Shown here one piece after another: positions 12,538-25,100 of a stretch of 64,000 nt of DNA. Location of the stretch: assembly GCA_011503125.2 (NCBI GenBank), contig WWBZ02000001.1, forward strand, positions 4,340,001 through 4,404,000, read 5' to 3'. The stretch comes from Botryosphaeria dothidea. Taxonomy: Eukaryota > Ascomycota > Dothideomycetes > Botryosphaeriales > Botryosphaeriaceae. The position numbers were made by a program, and so were the translations under genes. A model generated the notes under the pieces. The model worked only from the letters and a program-made list of their open reading frames with translations. It was not told where the DNA came from and did no database searches. How positions within the stretch are numbered: the first letter of the stretch is position 1; each line of letters opens with the position of its first letter.

Positions 12538-13806
12538 CTAGAAAAGGTCGTCTTCCTTGGCCAATAAATCTCTGCTCAACTCGCCCAAGCTTCGTACGCC
12601 AGCCAGATGCATGTTCATCAGCAGATCTCCGCATAATGCACGCAGAACATGCCTCACACCATCTTCACCGCCAATTGCCAGGCCGTAAGCGTAAGGCCGT
12701 CCAATGAAAACGCACCTCGCTCCGAATGCAAGGGCCTTCATGATGTCGGCTCCGCACCGCACTCCGCTGTCGAACATGACCTCCAGCTTGTCTCCAACAG
12801 CATCTACTATCCGTGGCAGCATGCCCAAGCTACTGACACCTCCATCCTGCTGTCTTCCTCCGTGGTTGCTGACGACGATGCCCTGGACTCCTGCTTCCAC
12901 TGCCTTCTTAGCGTCATCAACGCTCTGAATTCCCTTAAGCACGATCGGTCCGTCCCAATGCTTTTGCAGGAACTCAAGGTCTTCCCAGCTGTGAGAATGA
13001 CCCGGAAAGACAATTTTGGTCCACTCCTGCGCCGCCTGTCCGACGCTGTCACCGATGTCGGAATGCTCGTGATCCGGTGTCTCTCCGATATCAATGCCGT
13101 GCGTCTCTTTGAACTTTTTACGAAACACAGGATCCGTGAAGCCGAGCTCGACCCCAATTCTGTCAGCATGAATAAACGGATTGTATCCATTGTCCATGTC
13201 AGACGGCCGCCATCCCAGCACGTATGTGTCCAGCGTTACGAAGAGGGCAGTGTATCCAACAGCTTTTGCCCGATTGAGTAGAGAGATGGTGATATCGTTG
13301 TGTTTCCGGCTGGGCCAGTAGAGCTGGTACCATCGTGTACCGGAACCATTTGCCTTAGCAACATCCTCGATGCTGGTGCTGCTTGCGGTGCTGAGTGTAT
13401 ACGGAATGTCGACAGATGCAGCCGCCTTGGCAGCCGCCACTTCTCCGGCCGGGTTAAAGATCTTCTGGACACCGATAGGTGCAATGGCGATTGGGAACCT
13501 CAACTTCTCGCCCAGTACGGTGGTGGTTGTGTCGCTGAACAATTCGTTGCCGTTCTCGTCTTTGCGACTTGGGACCAGCCGCTTTGGAATGATTGAATAG
13601 CGGGAGAATGCGGCAAGGTTCTTCTGGTACGTCTGTCCCGCTCCTGCGTTTCCGTGGATGTATCCCCAGGACTGGGCGGACAGCGTCTTCTCCGCCATGG
13701 CCTCCCATTGCGATGACTGAAACGTGAAGGGCGGACGAGCCGAGTGAAGGCCGGCTTGAAAAGCCGACTGTTCGTATGCGATTGGATCCGACTGGGATTG
13801 CGCCAT
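12538..13806 (-). CDS. FMN-dependent alpha-hydroxy-acid oxidase/dehydrogenase (lactate oxidase-like)
   Basis: Intronless, 422 residues. The enzyme oxidises an L-2-hydroxy acid such as lactate or mandelate to the 2-oxo acid, using FMN bound in a TIM barrel. Visible family features: PIAIAPIGVQKIFNPAGEVAAAKAA (FMN-phosphate region), YTLSTASSTSIEDV, RWYQLYWP, FVTLDTYVLGWR, VLKGIQSVDDA with the FMN-contacting Lys, and the signature SNHGGRQQDGG with catalytic His315 and substrate-binding Arg318, followed by MFDSGVRCGADIMKALAFGA and IGRPYAYGLAIGG. There is no N-terminal cytochrome b5 or mitochondrial leader, so this is not a flavocytochrome b2; an oxygen-using oxidase or monooxygenase is more likely. 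Substrate not determinable. Confidence 0.92.
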   Translation of the reverse strand: MAQSQSDPIAYEQSAFQAGLHSARPPFTFQSSQWEAMAEKTLSAQSWGYIHGNAGAGQTYQKNLAAFSRYSIIPKRLVPSRKDENGNELFSDTTTTVLGEKLRFPIAIAPIGVQKIFNPAGEVAAAKAAASVDIPYTLSTASSTSIEDVAKANGSGTRWYQLYWPSRKHNDITISLLNRAKAVGYTALFVTLDTYVLGWRPSDMDNGYNPFIHADRIGVELGFTDPVFRKKFKETHGIDIGETPDHEHSDIGDSVGQAAQEWTKIVFPGHSHSWEDLEFLQKHWDGPIVLKGIQSVDDAKKAVEAGVQGIVVSNHGGRQQDGGVSSLGMLPRIVDAVGDKLEVMFDSGVRCGADIMKALAFGARCVFIGRPYAYGLAIGGEDGVRHVLRALCGDLLMNMHLAGVRSLGELSRDLLAKEDDLF

Positions 13807-16800
13807 GCTTGCTTAGATCTCTTGGCTCGAATGCTTGTGTTGTCGTGGGTTGCGCTCTCAGCACATTTATTTACGAGCGCCTGCCGGGTCAGTCCACCGA
13901 GCTACGTCACTCGTGTCGTCATAATGGCAGCCCGTCTGCTTCCATGGCTTTACCAAGCTCAGCACATCGCGCTTAGCACCCCTCAGTTGAGTAGTCTTCC
14001 AAGCCGACCGAAAGCGCCGCAATTGAATTTGTGCTGACACATCTCTGCCCTGGATGAGTAACTGTTTGGTGTTTAGTGTGTGGTGCAGCCGATCAGCGCG
14101 AGATTTGCCTGAAGGAGAAAGGCCGAACGCAAACCCCTCTCGCCGGACAGACGGCCTTGCAGCCTCACCTACCCTGAAATACTTCAACCTCGACCAGGAC
14201 AATGGAAATCGGCTGCCAACCAGGTTCACGGGCGACGTGCTCCGGTCCTTGGTGCTCGGGTCGACTTCATCTATCCCGACATGATTGGTTTTTCCAACGT
14301 AGACCGGGCGTCGCCAAAAGCAATCCAACTTCTCATCTCAGCACAACCGCCTTGTTTGGCTCGCTGATGTCACTACCACCGAGAGATTGGGAGAAGCTCT
14401 TCCTCCAACCCGTCACCGGCGACAGAAAAATTGGGCGGACCGACGTCGAGCTTGCTTGGCCTTTTGCTTTTCGAGACGCCCTCCGCATTAATGCGTATAT
14501 TATTATATGCCTCTCAGCCCAGGAGCTCGCATCACTTTACTTCCTTGGACTCTCACCGACCGGCCATCTTGTGCTTCTCGAGCTGCTGCGCTCTGACCAT
14601 GGTATCCATGTCGAACGCTATGAACATGAGCGCCAGTGCAAAAACGGCTGGTTGACGAAAAACAAGACCGTGAAGGCGACCTAGCTCAACGACGGCCCCG
14701 CTCGGCACCAGCAAGCGGGGTTATCACTCATAGCAGGATGCTTCTCGATATGAACGGCGGTCTGGCCTGCTGCAAGAGCTGGAAAATGAGGTCCGCCATG
14801 GTAATTTTGCAACTTCCAAGATGATGCAGCTAACGTGCAGACAGCAAAATGAAGCAGGAGAGGTGCAGAAATTTTCAGAGGGGGGTCGTCTGCAAAGAAA
14901 GCAAGACTTGACTTTGAAGAAGCTTTACTGAAGTCTGGAGAAGCAATGTGGCTTGCGGAAGTCCCTGAACAAAACTAGGGTAGAATTGCTCTTTGCAGAA
15001 ATTGCCCGTCGAATCACCGATCAGCTCGGTTCAACATGATGGTTGACGATTTTCAGCAAACCTTGTGAACATGGGAAGGCAGATCGGCGGGTGATTCTGA
15101 GGTTTCCCACCCGCTACCGGATTAGCCTCCGCCGAAACCACTCATTGCTTTTCCACGTTCATCCCATCCATCTCACCGGCGGCGGACTGGAGTCCGAGCA
15201 CAACCGAATCATGGAGAAAACGGAGGAGACCGTCGAAGCCGGTGCCATGGAAGTGGAGCCGAAGGATAGGCAAACACCTAGCAATTAAGAGTCAAAGAAC
15301 AGGGCGACGAGACAGAAGGATGAGTAAAGACGGCTCGGTTCATAGTCATACCGTTGACACAATCCAAAGCCGACGACGATTGCGCATGCGCTGATGCGAC
15401 ACAAGGGGTCACAGCCATACGATTTTAGTGACTGTGGACAGGGGTGTCGGAGAACGGAGCCCCCAACGCCCGCAGAACCGCGTTTCTGGCCGGTGGTTGG
15501 GCGTTCAGTCCGCGTGCTTTCGAGGGTCGACCCAGTAGAGCCTGCCTCGGCGAGACGGATGGTTGGCGCTATCCCGGGAGGGCTCGGGACGAACGGCGCC
15601 ATTGGCGGATCCGCCCGGAATTAGTTGCTGGTAGTATCCCTGTATCACCACGTCTTGGCATGGTGTTGAAAAAGCTTACCTCGCTATACAGGGTGTTCAA
15701 TTGTAAGGCTACCACTCACGAAACGTGCTTTCCGGCCGCTGCGCCTATCTGACTGCCGTTCTGAGGGCCCTGCATGAGCGTCTCTTGCAGCTCCCACCGC
15801 TTGCAGCTGGCGTGTAGCCGCGCCACGACGCCGGGCAAAGAGCCGCCGTCGCAGCCCAACGTTGTCCGCAAGTCGTCCAGCTGATGGTCCCACGAAGCGC
15901 TCGCGTGAACGGCCGAAGTAGGCGCGCTGCTGCGGAGAAGGTGGAGTGTAGAACGAATCAGGCTGAGGTGAGATGGACGACCCTGAATCATCTTCCCGCA
16001 GACGCGGTGGGCTGACTACTGCCTGTAGCCGCCGCGCGCCTCGGTCTCTTTGTCCGCATCGCGATCCCACCGTCCGCCAAGGGAGGCTCCCGTCCGAAAT
16101 ACGACAAGCTGGAGGCCAGATCGGTAGAGGTGTTGGGAGCACGGAATGGAGTGGCCGGTCCGCTGGGAACAGGGCGGCCGATAAGGACCCGTTCCAAAGA
16201 ATGCAGCAGCAACGAAACGGCGGGATCAGAAGGTTTTTGTGACTCGCTCCCTGGGGCTGGTCCCATTCCGGCGGCTGAGACAGCTGCTCGTCATGCCGCA
16301 CGGGGGTGTTGCTGGCGCCAACGCCATGATGACGCACGAGCCCGTATTACCCAAACAGGCAGTTTACCTGAGGGTGTGCTAAGGGGGCAATCGATAAGGT
16401 TCTCTTGCGACAGCGGCGCCGGTGCGCGTGCTTCTTACTCGTGGCCGAAAGGCTGAGCGGCCGGAGACGAGGGCAGGGCAGTGTTTTCTTTCTTTTTTCA
16501 GCCCCCCCCCCCCCCCCTATGCGCGAAATTGCCTCCGCCGCACCCGGACGCCGTTGCGGAGAGCAGACAAGGACCCCGCCAACGCCTCCCTGCGCATACT
16601 CCGCAGAATCTCCAGCCAGAGCTGCAATGGAACCCAACTAATTGCGCCAAGGAACGGTCGTTGAGCGCGCTGCCGCAAAAGGAAGACCTTGCATGGCTGC
16701 CCTATCACATCCCTGGCCTCCAACAGGCGCCCCTGCCCGTCGCCGCGGCGCACTCGCAGACGACCTCATGAAAAGCATACTTCTCATCAACGCGCGCTCC

Positions 16801-17859
16801 CGTCGCCCTGAAACGTGCAAATCTGCCGTTGATCGCAGCGCCCATCATACGATCCTGGCCCCTGTGGAGCTGAGCGTGCCGATTTGCTTTTTCCTGCCAC
16901 ACGTAGCAGCGCGACGCTGTGAAACCCGCCCGCCTCTCACGTATCACGGCCACAACGTTTTTGACAGTCCGTACCGGATGGCCCGAGGTTGCTGGCGCCG
17001 CCCGGAGTTTGTCCCCGAGTGGCCATGAGGAATTGATGCTTGTCCATGTCGAGATTCCCCGGAGAAATCTGACGATGGCGTAAGCCGCAGCGGATCCGCG
17101 GCTACACTTCTCTATCAAACCCCCCAAGATGGGCTTTTGAGCGAGATCCGGTCGTGTACAGATGCCCTATTTCTTGTGGCCACCGGGTGTGATCCGGGAG
17201 ACGTATCATATGGTACCGCCAGGCTGCAGCTGCGGTTCCAAGGCCTTGAGCGGTGCACACTGCACACCTCCGCGCTGGCAATGTCTCGCCATAGTGACTG
17301 CTGGGAAGCTCCCTGCGCTCCCAGCGTCCTCATGCACCTGCCAATCCTTTTCTCCACCTGTCTAACGGACCGACGTTTCTTTTAGCAGCCGAGGGCATGT
17401 CGAGGTGCTTCTTGTAGGACAAGGCGGTGTCAAAGTCCCATGCGCCGACCAACAGCATGGCCGCAGCCATCCCCACTGACGACCACCACCGACCAGGGAT
17501 CTCCGATCACCCTGATACGCCGCGATGATGCCCAAGACGCGGACCACTGCTGGCATGCTGCTGTAAGACCCGCCTCAGAAGACTGCAGGCCCTATTGCTC
17601 AGAGCTGCCCAAGGCATGACGTGGAGAAGAAACTCTGACCGTCATCACCCGCCTTCTTTCCCGGGATGATCAATCGGGTGGCTAGAAGTGAAGCATGGAG
17701 GCAAATTCTCACGGACAAGCTTAAAAGGAGGCACGAGGAAGCTCACCTCCAGAGCCTTTTATTCCAGACATTGTCCCTCGATCAAGTGAACATCTTCAAC
17801 TTACAACTCTTTCCGCTTCCAACACACGCCAGAGGAATTTCTCCCTGAGCATCTTTGCC
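13807..17859. other. Gene-poor 4 kb region with a poly(C) tract
   Basis: No protein family, transposon or RNA gene recognised. Frames of 60-220 codons occur on both strands but overlap each other and are Arg/Ser/Pro-rich without motifs. A run of 16 C lies at 16502-16517. The last ~150 bases before 17860 are pyrimidine-rich and probably the promoter/leader of the aquaporin-like gene. Confidence 0.45.
16502..16517. repeat. Poly(C)16 tract
   Basis: Sixteen consecutive C on the plus strand (G on the other), in intergenic DNA. Similar long C/G runs occur at 19210-19227, about 20807-20817 and 37800-37825. Confidence 0.9.
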
Positions 17860-19054
17860 ATGTCATCCTCAGCCTACAACAATGGACCTGCCACTGAGTC
17901 TGGTCGTCACTGGGATGCAGACGACAACCCAAAGGCCATTCGTCACTCTGAGGGTACGACGATGAACGACCCCAGAGGATCACCGGAGGTGGACGAAGTC
18001 GGTCTTCAGGTCAACTCTGAGTCCAAGCCGCTGCCTTTTCCTTTCAACAGGATCATGGAAAGCAGCTTTGGAACGTCTCCGTGGAAGAACCGTAAGTGAC
18101 CGTCCTTCACTTCATTGGGGGGCTCGAAAGACGGGCACTGAATTGACACGATCGCCACTAGACGTGATTGCCATGATTGGCGAAGCTGTTGGCACAGGAT
18201 CTTTCCTGTTCTTCGCCTTTGCAGGAACTGAGGTTGCTCTGTACGGCAAAGCGTCCGGCCAGACCGATACCTTTGACCCGGCCGTCGTCCTGTACATTGC
18301 CTTGTCCTTCGGTCTCTCTCTGATGGTCAACGTCTTCATCTTTTTCCGGGTGTCCGGCGGTCTCTTCAATCCAGCCGTAAGTTCTCGTGACCGTACCCAC
18401 TGCCCAATCGCCCCCATTTTTTTTCTTGGTACTCACATTACTCGCACGAAGGTTACGCTGGCCATGCTCCTCACGAGCTCCATCCCACCTATGCGTTGTT
18501 TCTGCCTCTTCGTCGCCCAGATGCTGGCCTGCATGTTCTCGTCCTACATCGTCTCTGTCCTGATCCCGACTGAGTTCGGTGTTGTGACGGCGCCGTCCAA
18601 CGGCGCCTCTACGGCTCAGGCCGTCTGCATCGAGTTTATCCTCACCGCCTACCTCTGCATGAGCATCTTCATGCTTGCCGGCGAGAACCACAAGGGCAGA
18701 TTCATGGCGCCTGTCTGCATCGGCATGGCGCTGTTCTCGGCCCACCTGGTCGGCGTGCAGTGGACCGGCGCCAGCCTGAACCCGTGCCGCAGCTTCGGCC
18801 CCGCCATCGTCAGCGGCAACTGGAAGCAGCACTGGATCTACTGTAAGTCAAAACACCTCACTCTCTGCCCCTCCATTGGCTCGGTTGACTGATGTGGCAT
18901 GTTTCTAGGGGTCGGACCGGGCGTCGGCGCCATCCTGGCTGCTGGCCTTTACAAGACGCTGAAGCACATGCGCTATGAGGAGGCCAACCCTGGCCAGGAT
19001 GCTTATGATGAGCCTGCTCCCAGACGGTTCTCGTTGCATCTTGGCAGGAAGTGA
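17860..19054 (+). CDS. MIP-family channel (aquaporin-like)
   Basis: Four exons, 17860-18091, 18162-18376, 18452-18842 and 18909-19054; 327 residues. All introns are short GT-AG and restore continuous family sequence (N-HVIAMIGEAVGTGSFLFFAF; NPA-VTLAM; HWIY-WVGPGVGA). MIP channels form six-helix tetramers conducting water or small neutral solutes. The first pore motif is intact (FNPA-V); the second reads NPC (LNPCRSFGPA) where NPA is usual. The Arg after it, part of the selectivity filter, is kept. The first ~75 residues are a hydrophilic cytoplasmic tail and the C-terminus is a short charged tail. Retained Arg and compact length resemble orthodox fungal aquaporins rather than large aquaglyceroporins, but solute selectivity is not proven. 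Confidence 0.88.
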
Positions 19055-22000
19055 GCTATCATTTGCATACGGCTGACACTTGCATGATGCTACGACAAGC
19101 GATGTAGCTAGGGGATACCTGGTGCACAAGATGGTGTTGAAGATGAGGAATGTCAGATTGGATCAGTCTGGCATGAGAGGCACCTCACCCTTTCGGTTGG
19201 AGAGAGAGAGGGGGGGGGGGGGGGGGGTGGGCAGATCATGTGCAGAGACGCAGAGAGTGGTGGACGTAAATTTTTCTTCTTGCCTCTCATGACTTCGGGG
19301 TTTTGTAATCTACACTGCCGGCGGTCACGTTCCTTCCATTTGCACCAGCATGATTTTCTTTATCAGATATTATGGTCTATCAATTTGAATGAACTGTCTC
19401 ATCACCACCTTCTTCTCTCATCGCATTTCTGTCTTCTTCCCGTTCAAAAATTTTACACTTCGCGACGTCATTTCTCGTATCTCATTTGTTGAACAAGGTT
19501 CCCGAGATTAGCGCAGGAAATGCGCCATCTATCGTAGTTCAACCGTTCCTCCCGTCACGAGTCAACCCTGCGCCAGTCGACCGCGGAGTCGACCGTTCCG
19601 TCCGGCCGCCGGCGGAGGAAGAGGCCTAGTCTCCGGGTTGCCTTGCGTGGCCGCGGGGGGCTGAGCAGCTCGTAGCTCGTAAAGGTGTTGCAAGGATCAA
19701 CCGTGAGGCGTACTGGAAAGCACTCAAGGATAGCTGTTGCTCGAGAGCTCATCCTTGCTGCGCGGACTGCCGGGAATAACAGCCTGCTGTAAGTTCGCAC
19801 GTACCGGGCCTGGAAAGCACATGCTGACGGGAACAGGCAAGCAGGTACTGCTGCTGGTCGGGCAGCGATGCGGCGACGCGTGACTTGATGGGGCTCTCTG
19901 GGCATCCCCCCTCCACTGCGGCTACCCGTTTCGGAAGGCACCCGAAGAGAAAAACGCATCACACGTTTCCTTTGCGCGGGCCGCGACAGAAACGGCCGTG
20001 CGGCTGTGCGCTGCTCTATCGTTGCCTACCCCGCGCCCGGCGCCGGCGGCAGCAGCAGCAGCTGTGGGTCTCTTTTGTCCACCCTGTCCGTAAGGTACAC
20101 TTGGGCAGCCTCACTTTTGTTTTGCTGGATGCGGATTTCCCTGCGTATGCAGCTGTGATCCCGACGGCGCCGCATGCCATTCATGCTTCGGCAGGCGGAC
20201 ATGGAGTCGCGAGGGATGATTGCAGGGAGGGGCAAAGCCAGCCACGGCCATGGGTTCAAAGGCACGCGCGAATTAGCAACTGAAAAACATAACAGATGCG
20301 GCTGACGCAGGGAACGGCTCACGCACAGAAGGAACGAGCTGTGAAAGAAACGAGCTCTCTTCCTCTGCTCTGGTCAACCAGGTCAACCGGCAGGCCTGAT
20401 CCATCTCATCTCTGCTCCTCGTAGCCGTTATGACGTGACGTTCATCTCGATCTGCCCATCACCCAGGCTTTGCTCAAAGAAGGATCGGCCCGTCGCAAAG
20501 CAGCGCAGTTGCAGTAGATCAGCGCGCAGGTTCAGATAGCCTCCTCTCAGTGGATGCTAGCCTGGAACGGTCTGCCTAAGCGCCAGTCCGGTCCTGCATG
20601 CTACTTGTTCCTTCGACCTGTCGTGCGGCGGACCGATGCAGCATCTATTGGCGACACACACCACACAAACACCGCATGAGAGCTGTCAGGCAGACCCTCG
20701 AAACACCGCAAACACAAGCAGAAGAAAGCCTGTCGGAGCTACAGCAGCGATCACAAACCCTCGGGGCCTTGCACGGAGCTCCCATGCCGTCTCACACTTG
20801 GATGCTCCCCCCCCCCCACCTTCATGTAATGCAACAAAACATGTCAATCGGTTCAGCCCCGATCGAACCCTCCGTTACCGTCTCAGGTCGTCCCGAGCAC
20901 GTGAGTCGGAGAGGCGACAAAGGTCCATTTAAGCAGCAGAAGAAATAAGCCATCGCCACGTCCTGGGCACCGCCACCACTGGACCCTGCCCCCACCTCGA
21001 ACCCCTTTCGCCCCACAACAACTGTCCACCCGCTCCAAAAACAAAACTTGTGGGGTAAAGGGGTAAAGGAATGGAAAAGGAAACAACCGAGCCTCCAGCC
21101 GAGGGGCAAGGCTGGCACAAGCGAGCAGGCCCAGCTCGGAGCTGGAGCCCTTGTGTGACTGTGGCTGCCGCTCGTTACCCGGTACGTACATGACGACCAG
21201 GAATATCCGATCATCCAATCAGTCATCCAGCATCCAGCCATCTGGCCGTTCCAGCCAACCAGCCCCTGGTCCACATATGTCTTGCTTATCCACTACCTGC
21301 TCTCTGTCCTCCTCTTTCCGGCCCCACCCTTCTAGGAAGATCGTGATACCAACGGCGGGAGTGGGCCTGATGGCTTACGCACTCTTGATATGGGGCACGT
21401 AAAAAAAAAGGGTTGGGCCTCAATGCAAAGCAAGCATGCACGGAAATGCAAGCGGCAAGGTACCAGGTATCGGGGCTCCATGTGAGCGCGATGCAATTCC
21501 AACCCTGGGATTCTCGCGTTTTCCCGATGCGAGATTTGCAGTCTCCGCTGTTTTCCTTTTTCCCATGCTTCCTCCTCGCCAGCCAGGAGGATTGCGGCGG
21601 CGCTGTGGCGAACGTGATGATCTGCAGGGAAGAAAGGGCCTCGATGTGTGGCGGACGACCCCGCATATTGCTCTGTTGGCACTCCTCATCCCACGGTGTT
21701 CTCTCTCTCTCTCTTTTCTTTGTTTATGGGGGCGATACTTTCATGGTCGCACCTCCAGCTTGACCCAAGACAGATGACACATGCTCTGATCTCACTCAGA
21801 TGTCGCGGCCGCAATGATAAAGTGGCATTCGTGTCACGTTCGGGAATAAGGCGGGTGACGGGCATGCGGCGACATATGTCGACGCGGGAGGGATCAAGGT
21901 AGCAGGAGGAGACGTTCGCCATCAAGATCCAGATTACCCAAAACGGACCACTCAGCGATCTGAAAACTACGGAAGAGAAAAAGGTCAACGCAAGGCCGTC

Positions 22001-22145
22001 TAGAATCTCAAGAAAGCAAGGGTAACCAAAGCTCACAACCCCAGCAAACACGACAATCACTCTAGACAGGTAGCAGTGCAGGAGGCGAAACCCCCCGCGC
22101 GTCTGTCTGTCTGCCTGACCACAACCGCCCCCGCTCTTCTCATCC
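19055..22145. other. Intergenic region with poly(G) and poly(C) tracts
   Basis: About 3.1 kb without a recognised gene. It holds a (GA)n run leading into 18 G (19210-19227) and about 11 C near 20807-20817. Short frames on both strands lack motifs. The aquaporin-like gene and the minus-strand NRPS-like gene converge here, so the ends are 3' flanks. Confidence 0.45.
19201..19227. repeat. (GA)n followed by poly(G)18
   Basis: AGAGAGAGAG followed by eighteen consecutive G, about 150 bp downstream of the stop codon of the aquaporin-like gene. Confidence 0.9.
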
Positions 22146-25100
22146 CTACAATTTCGCCTTCGCCGACCCGGCCAGCGGCAAGCCCGCCCACGCCTCCTCC
22201 TTCCAGAACTTCAGGTACTTGGCCATCTCCTCCTGGCCCACCGTCTTCGGCTCGCGCAAGCTCGGCGCCGCCTTCCTGCTCTCCGTCATGTCGAGCGTCA
22301 CCACCCTCGCGTCCGACGGCAGCGTCTCGGCCAGGCCCTCGACATCACTCGCCGGAGGAGCAGGAGGAGCAGCGCCATCGCCGGCCTCACCACCATACGC
22401 GCCCTGGAACCAGGAGAGCAGCTTCATCGGCGGATTCTTCTCCGGGTCCCGCTCGCTGCGCTCCAGCCTCCGCACCCACTCGGGCCCCGGCAGCGTCTCG
22501 AACCGCAAGCCCGCCCGCCTCAGCGTCGGCAGGAAGTCGTCGTCCCACGAGATGGTGCGCGGATGGCAGACGTGATAGACGGCCACGCGCGGCGCCGCAT
22601 ACCCCTCCTCCGCGCCGTCCAGCAGCGCCAGCTCGACCACGGCGCGGGCCACGACGTCCGCCGGCAGCCACGACAGCCGGTCGCGGCCCGGCGAGCTGCG
22701 CGGCAGCGCGCCGGCCGTCAGCGCCGCCAGCACCGTCAGCGGCACCGCCTCCTTCGGGTTCCACATGCCGTGCGCGCTGTCGCCGACGATCTGGCCGATG
22801 CGCAGCAGGCGCGTCGCGATGCCCGTCTGCGCGCTGGCCGCGGCGCACACGCGCTCCGTCACCCACTTGCTCTGCGCGTAGCCCATGGCGGCCGCGGCGG
22901 CCAGGGGGTAGAGGGTCTCGCGGACCGGGTCCTCCGGGCTGCGCGCGACGGTGCCGATGGTCGAGACGAAGGCGAAGGCGGGCAGCGGGTCGAAGGACGA
23001 GCGCAGGCACAGGCTGAGCAGGTGGTGCGTGCCGGCGATGCAGTGCGGCTCGAAGCTGGAGAGGCCCATGTTGAAGTTGACGGTCCAGGCGTTGTGGACG
23101 ACGGTGGTGACGGCGGCCGCCATCTCGTCGTAGGCGGCCGGCGGCAGGGCGAAGTGCTCCTGGCTGAGGTCGCCGGCGAGGGCGACGATCTTCTCCTTCT
23201 GGCCGGGCGAGAGGCGGGCCAGGAGGCGGGCGCTCTTGAGGGCGGCGTAGATGCGGGCGAGGGCGGCGTTGGGGCTGTCGGCGCGCACGAGGCAGTAGAC
23301 GCGCTGGACGCTGGGGTGGTGCAGCAGCGTGTTGAGGATGTGGACGCCGAGCGATCCGGTTGCGCCTGTGAGGACCTGCTGGTCGTGAGCTTTTCACTTG
23401 TCTCTTTCGGGGGCGCGAGGATGGATGAGCACTCACCACAACTTCCTTCTCCGGCCTCCTGGTCGTCTGCTTCCGACTGATGGCCGGGAACTGTGAATAC
23501 TTCTTCACGAGGCCCATGGCGACTTCCTCCTGAGAGCTGCTCGTGGCAGCTCCCTGCTTCATCTGGACGAGGAACTGCGCCATCCTCGTGACGCTGGGAT
23601 TGTCAAAGGCCACGTTCTGCGGCAGCTCGTCTGCGCCGACACCGAGCTCTTTGGCTAGGACGTTGCGCACTTGGGTGGCCTGCAGCGAGTCCATGCCCAG
23701 CAGGAAGAAGTCGGCATCATCAGTGAGTTCGCTAGCGTCCTGCAGTTGCAGCGTCTCCCGCACCGTCCTGCGCACTAGGTCGCGCATCCCTGCCTCGGAA
23801 CGATCCCGCGGCTGCTGATGCTGCTCGACCCCGCCCCGCGCCATGCGCGCGTAGAAGGCGTCGATGTCACCCGCGAACTGCTGGATGAAGGCCGCGCGCT
23901 TGAGCGTCGTCTTCTCCGTCAGCGGGAACGGCGTGCCCGCGTCCTTCACGATGACCGCGTCCTTCGAGATGCGCGCGTACGCCGGCACGATCTTGTTCGC
24001 GCCCTCGAGCCGCGGCCAGATGCGCTCGACCATCTCCTGCTTGGGCACGCTCGCGGCGTGCAGCTCCGGGATGACCATCATGCCCAGGAAGTCGCGCTGC
24101 GTGCCGAAGCCGACGGCCATCTGGACGTCCGGGTGCTGCTTGACGGCCTCCTCGAGCGGCACCGGGTTGGCCTTCTCGCCGTTGACCAGCACGATGGTGT
24201 CGTCCTTGCGGCTGACGTACTTCCACTTCTTGGGATCTGTCGGGTGCGGCCGGAACAGGTCCTTGGTGTCGTAGCTGCCGTCCGGCCGCGTCGCGAAGAA
24301 CTTGCTCTCGAGGCCCGACTTGACGACGAGGTGGTAGACGCCGCCGCCTTCGTGCTCGAACTCCATGAACGGCTCGGCGTGCGGCAGCGGCACGAGCCAA
24401 TTCCACTGGTCCCGCGACCGCACCATCAGCCCGCCCGTCTCCGTCGCCCCGTACGAGTTGCCCAGCGGCACGCCCGCCGCGACCAGCCGGTCGCCCAGCT
24501 CGTCCGGGCACGCCGACCCGCCGAACTGCACCAGGTCGAGCGTCTTCATCTTGTCGATGGCGCCCGGCATGTCGGCCACCAGCTTGAGCGTGTACGGCAC
24601 CGTCAGCAGGCACGTGCACTTGGACGCCTCCAGCGCCGTGAGCACCTGCTGCCCGGTGATGGGCAGGCTCGCGCTTATGATTGCCATCCGCCCGCCGAAG
24701 ACGACCGAGCCCATCAGGGTGAGGATGCCGAACCCGTGGTAGAGCGGCGCCGTGATGAGGGCGTTGTCGAATTGCTTGTGCAAGTTTTGGTCGTTGAGGA
24801 AGGGCAGCCACCGATGCCACCATGTGGGTACCGGCTTGGGGAGCCCGCTTGAACCGGACGAGTGGATTATGCCGCCGGGAATCTCTTTCTCCCTCACCGG
24901 GTCGAAGTGGAGGTCCAGGGGTTTCATGGCGTTCATGATGGCCGGGTTGAAGAGATAGGTGCCTTCGAACATGGGGACCACCACCAGCGAGCCGCCGGTT
25001 GCCGTCTGTGCCCTTTCCATGGCGGGCTGGTACCGGCTCTGCACGATGACTGCCTGGCATTCTGTTTTCTCGATGAGGTGCGAGAAGCCTGCGTCCGAAA

